64,000 nt of DNA from NCBI GenBank assembly GCA_016709865.1, contig JADJLX010000003.1:372001-436000 (forward strand). The letters are read 5' to 3'. How positions within the stretch are numbered: position 1 is the first letter of the stretch; every line of letters begins with the position of its first letter. Source of the stretch: Bacteroidales bacterium (GTDB lineage: Bacteria > Bacteroidota > Bacteroidia > Bacteroidales > VadinHA17). Positions 44,185 through 53,032 of this stretch are shown here, in pieces. The notes below the pieces were generated by a model that searched no databases, had not been told where the DNA came from, and worked only from the letters and a program-made list of their open reading frames with translations. Both the position numbers and the translations under genes were made by a program.

Positions 44185-45072
44185 TTAAACGCTGGCAGAT
44201 TTACGGTTCTGGATCAATATTCCTGAGATGATCAGAAGCAAACCGGCCGGAGTTGTATAATAAACGGGTTCGTGAAGAATAAAGTGTACAAATACCAGGG
44301 AAAGAAATGGAGCCAGGTATACAAGATTGCTGACCTTGTCAGTAGTTGAGGCCAGCTGCAGGGCCTTAAGCCAGAAGAGAAATGTTATGCCCATTTCAAA
44401 TATGCCTACATAAACTGATGCAGCTATACCCTTCATACCGAAATCTGTTTGCCATTTACCTGTAATGAACATTGCAGCAGTTAGATAGATAGATCCGAAT
44501 AGAAAATTCAGAAATAGTTTTACTGCTTCATCCCTTTTATCTTTTACATTTAGTATAAAGTAAAATGCCCAGAAAACAGAACTTCCTGTTGCTAACAATA
44601 CTCCGGTCAGGTTGGCCTGTCCCGGACTAAAAATCTTCCCCTGCGATGAAATTATATACACGCCGGCAAAACTGATTAAGAGAGCTATAAAGCTCTTTTT
44701 CTCTATTTTTTGTCCCAGTATTGGAACTGATAAGAAAACCAGGATAATAGGCCAGATCATGTTAAGAGGCTGTGCAACCTGTGCGGGCAGCAGCTGGTAG
44801 GCTTTAAGAAGAATGAGATAATAAATAAAAGGGTTAATGAACCCAAGTATAGCAGAGCCCGCCAGTTCGCGGGGAGATGTTTTTTTTATCAGGTCCGTTT
44901 TATTCCCTGCCAGAACGACTATTAAAAGAACCAGTGTTGAGGTATAGGTTGCGATTGTAAGCATTGGAAGAACCTCAAGTTCTCCAAGGCTGATCTTAAA
45001 GGCAGTCGGGACCGTTGACCAGAATAGGATAGCCAATAAGGCATACAGGTATGATTTTTTGATCTGGTCCAT
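44185..45072 (-). CDS. EamA/DMT-superfamily transporter
   Basis: A 295-residue membrane protein with ten predicted helices in two five-helix repeats, as in EamA (RhaT/YdcZ-like) exporters. Visible hallmarks are the N-terminal SYLYALLAILFWSTVPTAFK, the end of repeat 1 (SFAGVYIISSQG) and repeat 2 from LTGVLLATGSSVFWAFYFILN. Such proteins export amino acids, nucleotide sugars or other metabolites; the substrate is not predictable. The cytoplasmic segment NVKDKRDEAVK between helices fits positive-inside topology. Confidence 0.9.
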   Translation of the reverse strand: MDQIKKSYLYALLAILFWSTVPTAFKISLGELEVLPMLTIATYTSTLVLLIVVLAGNKTDLIKKTSPRELAGSAILGFINPFIYYLILLKAYQLLPAQVAQPLNMIWPIILVFLSVPILGQKIEKKSFIALLISFAGVYIISSQGKIFSPGQANLTGVLLATGSSVFWAFYFILNVKDKRDEAVKLFLNFLFGSIYLTAAMFITGKWQTDFGMKGIAASVYVGIFEMGITFLFWLKALQLASTTDKVSNLVYLAPFLSLVFVHFILHEPVYYTTPAGLLLIISGILIQNRKSASV

Positions 45073-45102
45073 GGGTGAGTTTGTTTTTAATCCTTAAATT
45101 TT

Positions 45103-45197
45103 GCCCCCCAACCCCCCTAAAGGGGGGCTAATTTCTTCACATTAAGATAATTACGTTCATTACGACAGTTAACCCCCCTTTAGGGGGGAAGGGGGGC
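45103..45197. repeat. C6/G6 nested palindrome touching the serS stop codon
   Basis: Two 16 bp hairpins, CCCCCCTAAAGGGGGG (45112-45127) and CCCCCCTTTAGGGGGG (45173-45188), are themselves halves of a larger inverted repeat (25 bp arms, 45103-45127 and 45173-45197, two mismatches) around an AT-rich 45 bp centre. The G runs could also form quadruplex structures. Its right end is the last base of the serS stop codon, so it probably shapes the serS transcript end. Confidence 0.85.
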
Positions 45198-46471
45198 TAG
45201 CTAATCAATTCAAATCCGGTATACGGTATCAGAACAGGTGGTATTTTGATTCCTGCCTCTGTCTGATTATTCTCAAGAAGAGCAGCAACGATTCTGGGTA
45301 GAGCCAAAGCGCTTCCGTTGAGGGTATGAACCAGGCGGGTTTGTTTGTCTCCCTTCTCCTTGAATCTGCATTTCAGCCTGTTGGCCTGGAAAGATTCGAA
45401 GTTGGAGACAGAACTTACCTCGAGCCATCTCTTCTGTGCAGCAGACCAGACCTCAAAGTCGTAGGTAAGTGCTGAAGTAAAAGACATATCGCCGCCACAA
45501 AGTCTCAGGATCCGGTAAGGAAGTCCAAGCTTTGAAACCAATCCCTCAACATGGGTTACCATCTCTTCAAGAGATTTGTAGGAATTGTCGGGATGAGCTA
45601 TCTGCACTATCTCAACTTTATCGAACTGATGAAGACGGTTAAGTCCTCTGACATGTGCTCCCCACGATCCGGCTTCTCTGCGGAAGCATGGCGTGTAGGC
45701 AATATTTTTTACAGGAAGAACTTCGGCATTAAGTATCACATCCCTGTAGATATTTGTAACCGGGACTTCTGCTGTAGGGATAAGATAAAAATTATCGGCG
45801 GTAGCATGGTACATCTGTCCCTCTTTATCTGGCAGCTGACCCGTACCGAATCCGGAATCTTCATTTACCATAATGGGCGGCATTACCTCGTTATAACCGG
45901 CTTTTTCGCCCTCGTCGAGGAAAAAGTTAATAAGAGCTCTCTGGAGTTTGGCACCTTTTCCTTTATAAACGGGGAATCCTGCACCGGTAAGTTTGATTCC
46001 GAGATCGAAATCAATAATATCATATTTCTTAATAAGGTCCCAGTGAGGCAATGCATTTTCTGCTATCGTTGGCATAGCGCCGCCTTCCCTTACCTTTACA
46101 TTATCATCTGCACCATGTCCGGTTGACACCGATTCATGGGGAAGGTTCGGAAGCCTTACAATTTCGTTCTTTAGTTCTGTATCTATCGGTAACAGTCTGT
46201 CTGTAAGTGTTTTGATTTCTTCTTTAAGAGAGTATGTCTTTTGCTTTGCGGCTTCTGCTTCTGCTTTTCTCCCGTCTTTCATCATGTTCCCGATCTCTTT
46301 TGAGATGAGGTTCATTTCAGCCTGCATCGAATCTGTTTTAACCTGTATTTCACGTCTCGAGGAATCAAGGGCGATTATTTTGTCGATGATTGCAGCCGCG
46401 TCAAAGTTTTTGACTTTCAGACGTTCGGTAATGAATTCTTTCTTTTCGCGGATGAGGTTTAATGTTAGCAT
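45197..46471 (-). CDS. serS: Seryl-tRNA synthetase
   Basis: A 424-residue class II synthetase. An N-terminal coiled-coil arm (residues about 30-105) grips the long variable arm of tRNA-Ser. The catalytic core follows, with motif 1 region (GAKLQRALINFFLDEGEKAGYNEVMPP), motif 2 (FRREAGSWGAHVRGLNRLHQF) and motif 3 (GSALALPRIVAALLENNQ). Complete and of usual length. Preceded by two terminator-like hairpins that separate it from rpmA. Confidence 0.97.
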   Translation of the reverse strand: MLTLNLIREKKEFITERLKVKNFDAAAIIDKIIALDSSRREIQVKTDSMQAEMNLISKEIGNMMKDGRKAEAEAAKQKTYSLKEEIKTLTDRLLPIDTELKNEIVRLPNLPHESVSTGHGADDNVKVREGGAMPTIAENALPHWDLIKKYDIIDFDLGIKLTGAGFPVYKGKGAKLQRALINFFLDEGEKAGYNEVMPPIMVNEDSGFGTGQLPDKEGQMYHATADNFYLIPTAEVPVTNIYRDVILNAEVLPVKNIAYTPCFRREAGSWGAHVRGLNRLHQFDKVEIVQIAHPDNSYKSLEEMVTHVEGLVSKLGLPYRILRLCGGDMSFTSALTYDFEVWSAAQKRWLEVSSVSNFESFQANRLKCRFKEKGDKQTRLVHTLNGSALALPRIVAALLENNQTEAGIKIPPVLIPYTGFELIS

Positions 46472-46489
46472 ACTGTCTGTTGATTAAAT

Positions 46490-46515
46490 AAAAAAGCAGG
46501 CTTAAAAATGCCTGC
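46490..46515 (-). terminator. Second terminator-like hairpin between rpmA and serS
   Basis: Minus strand: GCAGGC, 8 nt loop, GCCTGC, then TTTTTTATTT. It lies 19 bp before serS. Confidence 0.7.
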
Positions 46516-46524
46516 CGTAAAAAT

Positions 46525-46575
46525 ATTAAAAACTCCCGATAATGCTTTCCGGTAAATGAAAAGAATTTCGGGAGT
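46525..46575 (-). terminator. Terminator after rplU-rpmA
   Basis: Minus strand: ACTCCCGA (46575-46568) pairs with TCGGGAGT (46539-46532) around a 28 nt loop, followed by TTTTAATATTTTT. It lies 21 bp past the rpmA stop. Confidence 0.65.
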
Positions 46576-46596
46576 CAGTATCTTTTGGATAATGGA

Positions 46597-46857
46597 CTAT
46601 TCAGTTACCGGTTTAACCGATACATAAGTCTTATTATCTTTTTTTCTTTTGAACTCAATCTCTCCGTCTTTGAGTGCAAAGAGAGTGTGGTCTTTTCCAA
46701 GGCCTACATTGAGACCCGGATTGTGTTTAGTTCCTCTCTGGCGAACGATTATGTTGCCTGCTTTGGCTACCTGGCCTCCGAAGAGTTTCACACCCAGTCG
46801 TTTGCTTTCTGAATCGCGACCGTTACGTGAACTACCTGCTCCTTTCTTATGTGCCAT
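46597..46857 (-). CDS. rpmA: 50S ribosomal protein L27
   Basis: An 86-residue protein near the peptidyl-transferase centre. It starts directly with [22 protein letters not shown], so there is no cleavable N-terminal extension of the Firmicutes type. The rest ([24 protein letters not shown]-like [18 protein letters not shown]) is standard. It follows rplU by 32 bp. Confidence 0.98.
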   Translation of the reverse strand: MAHKKGAGSSRNGRDSESKRLGVKLFGGQVAKAGNIIVRQRGTKHNPGLNVGLGKDHTLFALKDGEIEFKRKKDNKTYVSVKPVTE

Positions 46858-46889
46858 AACTTTATATTTTTATTTGCTTTAACTTTTTA

Positions 46890-47399
46890 TTATTCTTTTC
46901 CTTTTGCTGGTTTTTTTGCTGCCGGTTTCTTCTCAGCTGGTTTTTTTGCTGCAGCTTTTTTCACCGGGGCCTCTTCTTTTTTAGCGGCTGTTTTTTTTGC
47001 GGGAGCTTTCTTCTCTTTTACAGGAGCTTCAGCTTCTTCAACTTTTTTTGCTTCTTTTTTCGGAGCTGCCTTCTTTGGTGCGCCAACACCGTTAATGCTT
47101 ACAATTTCAACCTGAGAAAAGTTCTGACGGTGACCGTTTTTAATCCTGTAACCTTTTTTTCTTTTCTTTTTGAAGACAATTACTTTGTCGCCTCTGACCT
47201 TGTCGTCAACAACAACACCTTCAACAACAGCATCTTTAATAACAGGTTCCCCGATTGTAATTTTACCTTCATCCTCAATTAAAAGAACCTGGTCGAAACT
47301 AACCTGAGTACCTTCCTCTGCTTCCAGACGGTGAACAAAAATCTTCTTGCCATTCTCTACTTTAAACTGCTGGCCTGCAATTTCTACGATTGCGTACAT
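46890..47399 (-). CDS. rplU: 50S ribosomal protein L21 with histone H1-like C-terminal tail
   Basis: The first ~103 residues are normal L21 (MYAIVEIAGQQFKVENGKKI, VVIFKKKRKKGYRIKNGHRQ-like end, FSQVEIVSI). A 66-residue tail of Lys/Ala/Pro/Glu repeats follows (APKKAAPKKEAKKVEEAE, APAKKTAAKKEEAPVKKAAA). The tail is in frame and ends at a single stop. Such tails occur in some Bacteroidota L21 proteins; it probably extends from the ribosome surface. The composition resembles the GH57 tail at 30.3-30.6 kb. Confidence 0.97.
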   Translation of the reverse strand: MYAIVEIAGQQFKVENGKKIFVHRLEAEEGTQVSFDQVLLIEDEGKITIGEPVIKDAVVEGVVVDDKVRGDKVIVFKKKRKKGYRIKNGHRQNFSQVEIVSINGVGAPKKAAPKKEAKKVEEAEAPVKEKKAPAKKTAAKKEEAPVKKAAAKKPAEKKPAAKKPAKGKE

Positions 47400-47419
47400 C
47401 TTAATAATTTTTTACGTTA

Positions 47420-47589
47420 CTCCGTGAGGCGTATATGATCATGTGATTATATAACTTTCAGTTGCCCCGTCGGATTTATTCAAATTCGGACTGCAAAGAT
47501 ATACAAATTAGGTTATTTACAAACCTTTGTCATGTATTTTTTAATATTTACTCCGTGAATGACTCCGTGTTACTCTGTGCAACTCCGTG
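47420..47589 (+). repeat. CTCCGTG heptamer repeats upstream of rplU
   Basis: Copies of CTCCGTG/CTCTGTG start at 47420, 47551, 47563, 47573 and 47583; the last four are spaced 12, 10 and 10 bp and end in GTGGTTT, like the repeat after ahcY. The rest of the 327 bp gap (47400-47726) contains the rplU promoter and AT-rich sequence; I see no gene in it. Confidence 0.6.
47494..47523 (-). promoter_or_regulatory. Bacteroidota-type promoter for rplU-rpmA
   Basis: Minus strand TTTG (47523-47520), 18 bp, TATCTTTG (47501-47494). A leader of about 90 nt separates it from the rplU ATG, long enough for autogenous control, though no defined L21 site is recognised. Confidence 0.7.
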
Positions 47590-47726
47590 GTTTATATATT
47601 TCTTTTAATAGTAAAGAACCTGTTGATAAAAAAGATTAATGTTAAACCAGCTGTTACTGCTAATATCCATATATTTGTCAGAGACAATCTAAAACCTGTT
47701 ATTCATCTGATGCATAATTAATTGAT

Positions 47727-48326
47727 ATGAAGAGAGTAAAGCTTAAGGTTACGGGCATTTCTTACAGCCAGACTCAATCGGGAGCTTATGCATTGATTCT
47801 TAATGAAGAAAATGGAGACAGAAGAATACCTATTATAATTGGAGGTTTTGAAGCGCAGGCAATAGTAATAAAGCTTGAAAATCTCGATCCTCCCAGGCCG
47901 CTAACCCATGATCTGTTCAAGAAATTCGCAGATGAATTCAGTATTGCGGTTTCTGAAGTAATGATCTACAAGCTGGAAGAGGGTGTCTTCTTCTCAAAAC
48001 TTGTCTGCAATAATGGAGTAAAGGAATACTCTATCGACAGCAGAACATCTGACGCAGTTGCGCTTGCCCTTCGCTTCGACTGTCCGATCTTTATCACCGA
48101 AGAGATCCTCGAAAAAGCCGGAATAACAGTTAGTCAGTCTGAATCTGACACTTCTCCTTCCGCTGAACCCGATAATGTATTTGCAACTGAAAGCGGTAAA
48201 TATTCCTCATACACTGATGAAGAGCTTTATAAAATGATTGACGATTCAGTGAAGACCGAAGATTATGAGCGGGCTGCCTCGATCAGGGATGAGATCGAAA
48301 AAAGGAAAAAGAAGAAGAAAAAATAG
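47727..48326 (+). CDS. Bifunctional nuclease family protein with UVR motif
   Basis: A 199-residue protein. The first ~135 residues are a BFN/DUF151 domain (MKRVKLKVTGISYSQTQSGAYALIL, RRIPIIIGGFEAQAIVIKLE, RPLTHDLF, YSIDSRTSDAVALALRF). After a Ser-rich linker a C-terminal UVR-like helix pair (YTDEELYKMIDDSVKTEDYE, RAASIRDEIEKRKKKK) follows, a UvrB/UvrC contact motif. Bacterial homologues are usually annotated as nucleases, but the biochemical role is poorly settled. It lies 42 bp before the GH97 gene. Confidence 0.9.
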   Translation: MKRVKLKVTGISYSQTQSGAYALILNEENGDRRIPIIIGGFEAQAIVIKLENLDPPRPLTHDLFKKFADEFSIAVSEVMIYKLEEGVFFSKLVCNNGVKEYSIDSRTSDAVALALRFDCPIFITEEILEKAGITVSQSESDTSPSAEPDNVFATESGKYSSYTDEELYKMIDDSVKTEDYERAASIRDEIEKRKKKKKK

Positions 48327-48368
48327 ATACCGTTCCCTTCTGCAATCAAAAATTAATCAGTTATTAAA

Positions 48369-50318
48369 ATGAAAAATTCATTATTATTTGTTTCTCTATT
48401 GTTGTTTTCCGGTTCTTTCCTTTCAGCAAAGGAATACAAAGTAAATTCTCCCGACGGAAAGATCGCTGTTACAGTAAATGTGACGGAGGAGATAAAATGG
48501 TCAGCATCAATTGACGGAAAAGAAGTAATCAATTCCACAAAAGTTGCAATGATGCTCGACGATGGCCGGGTACTTGGCAAAGCTGAGAAGGTGAAGAGTG
48601 CAAAAGTGACTGTTCAGAATGAAACCTCCAAACCGGTTGTTGCCAGCAAGAGATCGGAAATTTTAGAGCACTGTAATATACTCACAATAGCTTTTAATTC
48701 AGGATTCGCTCTTCAGTTCAGAGCTTATGATGATGGAGTTGCATATAGGTTTGAGACTTTCTTCAAAGAAGAGATTACAGTAAAAAATGAGATCTCTGAT
48801 TATACTTTCCCGGCAGGATCACATTCATGGTATCCTCTTGAGGAGAGTTTCATGTCGCACAATGAGAGAACATTCCTCTACTCTTCGCTCGACACAATAG
48901 GGAAGAAACACCTGGCAAGTCTGCCAACCCTGTTTAAAGTAAATGACATAAATGTTCTTATTACCGAATCTGATATTGAGGATTACCCTGGGATGTGGAT
49001 TACAGGCGAAGGAGCCGGAAAAATTACAGGTACATGGTCAAAATATCCTGATACTGAAAGACTTTCGAGAGACCGGGACCTTCATATCACCGGGAGTAAG
49101 GATTATATTGCAAAAACAAAAGGTACAAGGACATTCCCCTGGAGAGCATTCGTAATTGCGCGAACAGATGTTAACCTTATAGAGAGCGACCTGGTTTATA
49201 AACTTGCAAAGCCGAATCAGATTAAAGATCCGGGATGGATAAAACCAGGCCAGGTTGCATGGGACTGGTGGAACGCAAATAATATATTCGGAGTTGATTT
49301 TGTAGCAGGAATAAATAATGACACCTATAAGTACTATATTGATTTTGCTGCTAAAAACGGGATTGAATATGTAATTCTTGATGAGGGATGGTACAAGTTG
49401 GGTAATGTTACAGAGCAGGTGCCGGGCATTGATGTAGCTGAGTTATGCAGGTATGCTGAAAGTAAAAATGTCAGCATCATCCTGTGGGTTGTATGGAAAT
49501 CATTCTGGGATAAGCTTGATGAATCAATTGCACTTTATGAAAAGTGGGGTGTGAAGGGTGTAAAGGTTGATTTTATGCAGCGGGACGATCAGAAGATTGT
49601 CAATTTTTACCTTGAAGCAACAAGGAAAACAGCAGAGCATCATCTTTTGATAGATTTTCACGGCGCATATAAGCCTGATGGTCTGGGACGTACATGGCCA
49701 AATGCCCTTACCCGCGAAGGTGTAAAAGGAATGGAAAATAACAAGTGGAGTAAGGACATAAACCCAGATCATGATGTAACATTACCATTTACCAGGATGG
49801 TTGCCGGTCCGATGGATTATACTCCGGGAGCAATGATCAACATGGACAAAACCAACTTCAGTCCTCAGTTTACAAGACCTGAGAGCCAGGGAACAAGGGC
49901 ACACCAGGTTGCATTATATGTAATTTATGAAAGCCCTCTTCAGATGCTGTCAGATAGCCCCTCGAACTACATGAAGGAACAGGAAACAACTGATTTCATT
50001 GTGAATATTCCTGTTGTCTGGGATGATATTATCGGACTCGACGGTAAAGTAGGGGATTATCTTCTGCTTGCCAGACGCTCGGGTAAAGAGTGGTTTGTTG
50101 GAGCATTGACTGACTGGACCAGCCGTGATATGGAACTCAACCTGTCATTTCTGCCGGCAGGAGAATATGTGATGGAAGTATTTCAGGATGGAATAAACGC
50201 AGATAAATATGCCGGTGATTATAAACATTTGAAAAAAGGTGTAAAATCAGGCGATAAAATGAATATCCATCTTGCTCCCGGTGGCGGATGGGCAGCAAGA
50301 ATTACTCCTGTAAAATAA
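48369..50318 (+). CDS. GH97 glycoside hydrolase, retaining type
   Basis: A 649-residue secreted enzyme with a Sec signal (cleavage near SFLSAKE). GH97 blocks: [82 protein letters not shown] and [16 protein letters not shown]. The Asp in KVDFM matches the nucleophile of retaining GH97 alpha-galactosidases, unlike the paralogue at 446-2350, where it is Gly. An alpha-galactosidase-like retaining activity is the best guess. The stop is 14 bp before thyA; co-transcription with thyA-folA is likely but functionally odd. Confidence 0.93.
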   Translation: MKNSLLFVSLLLFSGSFLSAKEYKVNSPDGKIAVTVNVTEEIKWSASIDGKEVINSTKVAMMLDDGRVLGKAEKVKSAKVTVQNETSKPVVASKRSEILEHCNILTIAFNSGFALQFRAYDDGVAYRFETFFKEEITVKNEISDYTFPAGSHSWYPLEESFMSHNERTFLYSSLDTIGKKHLASLPTLFKVNDINVLITESDIEDYPGMWITGEGAGKITGTWSKYPDTERLSRDRDLHITGSKDYIAKTKGTRTFPWRAFVIARTDVNLIESDLVYKLAKPNQIKDPGWIKPGQVAWDWWNANNIFGVDFVAGINNDTYKYYIDFAAKNGIEYVILDEGWYKLGNVTEQVPGIDVAELCRYAESKNVSIILWVVWKSFWDKLDESIALYEKWGVKGVKVDFMQRDDQKIVNFYLEATRKTAEHHLLIDFHGAYKPDGLGRTWPNALTREGVKGMENNKWSKDINPDHDVTLPFTRMVAGPMDYTPGAMINMDKTNFSPQFTRPESQGTRAHQVALYVIYESPLQMLSDSPSNYMKEQETTDFIVNIPVVWDDIIGLDGKVGDYLLLARRSGKEWFVGALTDWTSRDMELNLSFLPAGEYVMEVFQDGINADKYAGDYKHLKKGVKSGDKMNIHLAPGGGWAARITPVK

Positions 50319-50332
50319 TTGAAGAGGAGAGG

Positions 50333-51127
50333 ATGAAGCAGTATTTAGATCTACTCGATCATGTTTTAAAGAATGGCAATGAGAAGTCCGACCGTACAGG
50401 AACCGGGACGAGAAGTGTGTTTGGTTACCAGATGAGATTTAACCTTGAGGAAGGATTTCCGGTTCTGACAACAAAAAAGCTTCATCTGAAATCAATAATT
50501 CATGAATTACTCTGGTTTATTGCAGGTGATACTAACATAAAATACCTTACTGAAAACGGAGTAAAGATCTGGAATGAGTGGGCCGATAAAGACGGAAATC
50601 TTGGTCCGATATACGGATCCCAGTGGAGGTCGTGGACTGCAGAGGGCGGGAGGAAAATTGACCAGCTTACAAATGTGATAAACTCACTTAAGAAATCACC
50701 CGACTCACGCCGTCATATTGTTTGTGCATGGAATGTTGGTGACCTCGACCGGATGGCACTTCCTCCGTGTCATATACTTTTTCAGTTTTATGTTGCTGAC
50801 GGAAAACTTTCATGTCAGCTTTACCAGCGAAGTGCCGATATATTTATTGGTGTCCCGTTTAACATAGCATCATATGCCCTATTAACACATATGGTTGCGC
50901 AGGTAACCGGATTAAAACCGGGTGATTTTGTTCACACTTTCGGTGATGCACATATATATCTTAATCATATTGATCAGGTTAAACTTCAGCTTACCAGGGA
51001 GCCTTATAAACTGCCAAAGATGGTTATCAATCCGGCGGTAAATGATATTTTCAAATTCCGTTTTGAGGATTTTGAATTGACAGACTATGTGTCTCATCCG
51101 CATATTAAAGGTGAAATTGCAGTATAA
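50333..51127 (+). CDS. thyA: Thymidylate synthase
   Basis: Exactly 264 residues from the ATG at 50333, the usual ThyA length; a start at 50288 would add 15 residues and overlap the GH97 gene. It methylates dUMP using methylene-tetrahydrofolate. The motifs are complete: [47 protein letters not shown] (catalytic Cys), [16 protein letters not shown] and [13 protein letters not shown] purine-rich GAGGAGAGG just before the ATG resembles a Shine-Dalgarno site but is very close to it. folA follows 10 bp later to recycle the dihydrofolate. Confidence 0.98.
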   Translation: MKQYLDLLDHVLKNGNEKSDRTGTGTRSVFGYQMRFNLEEGFPVLTTKKLHLKSIIHELLWFIAGDTNIKYLTENGVKIWNEWADKDGNLGPIYGSQWRSWTAEGGRKIDQLTNVINSLKKSPDSRRHIVCAWNVGDLDRMALPPCHILFQFYVADGKLSCQLYQRSADIFIGVPFNIASYALLTHMVAQVTGLKPGDFVHTFGDAHIYLNHIDQVKLQLTREPYKLPKMVINPAVNDIFKFRFEDFELTDYVSHPHIKGEIAV

Positions 51128-51137
51128 TACTTAAATT

Positions 51138-51626
51138 ATGATATCAATAATTGTAGCTGTTTCCGACGATTGGGGTATAGGCAAGAATAATGAGCTCTTG
51201 TGGAATATTTCTGAAGACCTGAAGAGGTTTAAGCGTCTGACAATGGGCAATACCATAATAATGGGCAAAAAAACATGGGAGTCATTACCCAAACGCCCAC
51301 TTCCGGGAAGAAAGAATATTGTTCTGACAGATGTTCCTAATGAGTGTGTTGATTGCTCTGTAACAGCCTATTCAATTGAAGATGCCCTGAGCAAATGCGA
51401 CAAGAATGAAGAGATTTTTATTATTGGCGGGGGAAGCGTTTACAGGCAGTTTATGCCGCTTGCCGACAGACTTTATATTACACATGTGCATAAAAAGGCC
51501 CCGGCAGATATTTATTTCCCTGAGATTGATATGAATATCTGGAAAGTAGTTGAAAAGGAAGAGTTTCCTGCCAGCGAAACTGTTACCATTCCGTATACCT
51601 ATGTAATATACGAGAGGAAGGTTTAA
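51138..51626 (+). CDS. folA: Dihydrofolate reductase
   Basis: A 162-residue chromosomal-type enzyme regenerating tetrahydrofolate for ThyA. Motifs: ISIIVAVSDDWGIGKNNELLW, EDLKRFKRLTMGNTIIMGKKTWESLP, PGRKNIVLT, IFIIGGGSVYRQFMPLADRLYITHV. The active-site acidic residue is the Glu in the SEDLKRF helix. It is not of a plasmid trimethoprim-resistance type, judging by its neighbourhood with thyA. Confidence 0.97.
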   Translation: MISIIVAVSDDWGIGKNNELLWNISEDLKRFKRLTMGNTIIMGKKTWESLPKRPLPGRKNIVLTDVPNECVDCSVTAYSIEDALSKCDKNEEIFIIGGGSVYRQFMPLADRLYITHVHKKAPADIYFPEIDMNIWKVVEKEEFPASETVTIPYTYVIYERKV

Positions 51627-51632
51627 TATTAC

Positions 51633-51696
51633 GGTGCTCTGCACCTTTTATACATCACCCATCCTAATTACTACAAATATTCTGGTGCTACGCACC
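51633..51696. repeat. Two small GGTGC/GCACC hairpins after folA
   Basis: GGTGCTCTGCACC (51633-51645) and GGTGCTACGCACC (51684-51696) share the same 5 bp stem with different 3 nt loops. Neither has a strong T tract. Confidence 0.6.
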
Positions 51697-51733
51697 TGAA
51701 AAAGTCCATTTATAATGCTTAGTTAAATTGTTT

Positions 51734-51912
51734 GGAGATCCTTCGCTAACGCTCAGGATGACAGGACTCTTGGGTAAATAAGAGGGAAAGAAGTGGCGAG
51801 CCGCAAACGTAATAATCTTCCATTTATCATGTATCTAACTGCGGCTCGCCGCTTCTTTCCCTCTATTTATCATCTACATACATGTCATCCCGAAGCGTCA
51901 GCGAGGGATCCC
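51734..51912. repeat. Nested palindromic intergenic element, copy 1
   Basis: Outer arms GGAGATCCTTCGC...GGATGACAGG (51734-51765) and TGTCATCCC...GAGGGATCC (51883-51912) enclose inner 23 bp arms at 51782-51804 and 51841-51863 (GAGGGAAAGAAGTGGCGAG and its complement, with one T-G wobble position). The centre is 36 bp. No ORF. It belongs to the same family as 60.8-61.1 kb and 12.5 kb. Confidence 0.85.
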
Positions 51913-51958
51913 AGGGAATTAGCAGGAGCCTTTTTGGGCTAAAACCCTTTTGGTCCTA

Positions 51959-52028
51959 ATCAAGTAATCACGGACTTAAGTCCGTGGTTGCTTGATATTG
52001 AGTAGATTATGGACTTTAGTCCATAATC
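51959..52028. repeat. Two GGACTTNAGTCC hairpins before the unknown lipoprotein
   Basis: The hairpin at 51959-51996 has 17 bp arms (ATCAAGTAATCACGGAC) with two G-T wobbles; the one at 52005-52028 has perfect 11 bp arms (GATTATGGACT/AGTCCATAATC). The two share the GGACTTNAGTCC core. Together with the upstream hairpins they fill the 496 bp gap 51627-52122, where no gene is seen. Confidence 0.75.
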
Positions 52029-52122
52029 TTTACATTTTTTTTCTCAGAACATTAAACCTTTTCATTTTGTTACCATCTATAAGTTTGTTAATCGGAATTA
52101 TTCATTTAAAAAGATAGAACTT

Positions 52123-52983
52123 ATGAAAACAAAATTTTTTCTGATGATGGCAGCATTTGCCGTGTTAATTTTTACTTCATGTCAAAAAGACAATACACTG
52201 ATTGATCAGACAAGTGTTGATCTGGCTGATGATGAGGCAGTAACAGATGCAATCTTTGAGGATGTATTCAGCACAGCAGACAATGCAACAATAATCCTTG
52301 ATCAGATGGCAAAGGGAGATGATGCAAAATCAGTTGTTGTTGCTGATACATGTCCGGTGATAACAGTAACCCGTACGGGCGATGGACTATGGCCAAAAAC
52401 TGTAACTGTCGATTTCGGTACAGGTTGTGAAGGCTTAAACAATAATGTCAGAAAGGGTAAGATCGTAATTGAAGTGACCGCTCCCCGTGCCACAGCTGGC
52501 GCAAAACGGACAGTTACTTTTGTTAACTACTACTTCAATGACATTAAAGTTGAAGGAACTAAAGTACTTGAGAACAAAGGATTCAGCAGCAGTCAGAATC
52601 CGCTTGTTTCAATAACTCTGACAGGGGGTAAGCTTACCCTGCCCGACGGCAAAACTATTGAAAGGTCATTTCAGCATCAGAGAGAATGGACTGCAGGCTT
52701 CCTGACACGTAATATCTGGGATGATGAGTGTCTGGTAACCGGTACTGCGACAGGAAAAAATATAAACGGTGTGGCATACACAAATACGATCATGACTGCA
52801 TTACAGTGGAAACGTGCCTGCTATTTTATTGTTGCAGGTGTTATAAAGATGGAAAGAGCTGGTAAAGAGCCGGTTGAATTGAATTACGGCACTGGCGAGT
52901 GTGATGCAAAAGCTGTTGTATCGAGAGGTGGAGAATCTAAAGAGATACTTCTGAGAAACAAACACAGGAATATGAATCCCTGA
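52123..52983 (+). CDS. Uncharacterised lipoprotein
   Basis: A 286-residue protein with a clear lipoprotein signal (MKTKFFLMMAAFAVLIFTSC). The mature part is beta-rich, with VKIVIEVTAPR-like and TVTFVNYYFNDIKVEGTK segments and a C-terminal block (TMTALQWKRACYFIVAGVIKMER-like). Conserved-looking Cys residues are at TCPVITV, GTGCEGL, DDECLV, KRACYF and GECDAK. I do not recognise the family; proteins of this size and style are frequent in Bacteroidota. A TAAGTTTG box (52080-52087) lies 36 bp upstream, without a good -33 element. It is followed by a terminator. Confidence 0.75.
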   Translation: MKTKFFLMMAAFAVLIFTSCQKDNTLIDQTSVDLADDEAVTDAIFEDVFSTADNATIILDQMAKGDDAKSVVVADTCPVITVTRTGDGLWPKTVTVDFGTGCEGLNNNVRKGKIVIEVTAPRATAGAKRTVTFVNYYFNDIKVEGTKVLENKGFSSSQNPLVSITLTGGKLTLPDGKTIERSFQHQREWTAGFLTRNIWDDECLVTGTATGKNINGVAYTNTIMTALQWKRACYFIVAGVIKMERAGKEPVELNYGTGECDAKAVVSRGGESKEILLRNKHRNMNP

Positions 52984-53000
52984 TACCATTAATTGAAACT

Positions 53001-53032
53001 AAAAAGGGATCCTGATTTGGATCCCTTTTTTT
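53001..53032. terminator. Bidirectional terminator between the lipoprotein and clpX
   Basis: AAAAAGGGATCC / GGATCCCTTTTTTT is a near-perfect palindrome with a 6 nt loop, giving a T run in both directions. Two bases of the clpX stop codon (complement TTA, 53031-53033) fall inside the T run, so clpX transcription must end immediately after translation stops. Confidence 0.9.

Noticed and set aside
46849..47115. Phe/Ala-rich frame antisense to the L21 tail
   Set aside because: It is the complement of the AAG/GCT-rich tail of rplU; composition explains the open frame.
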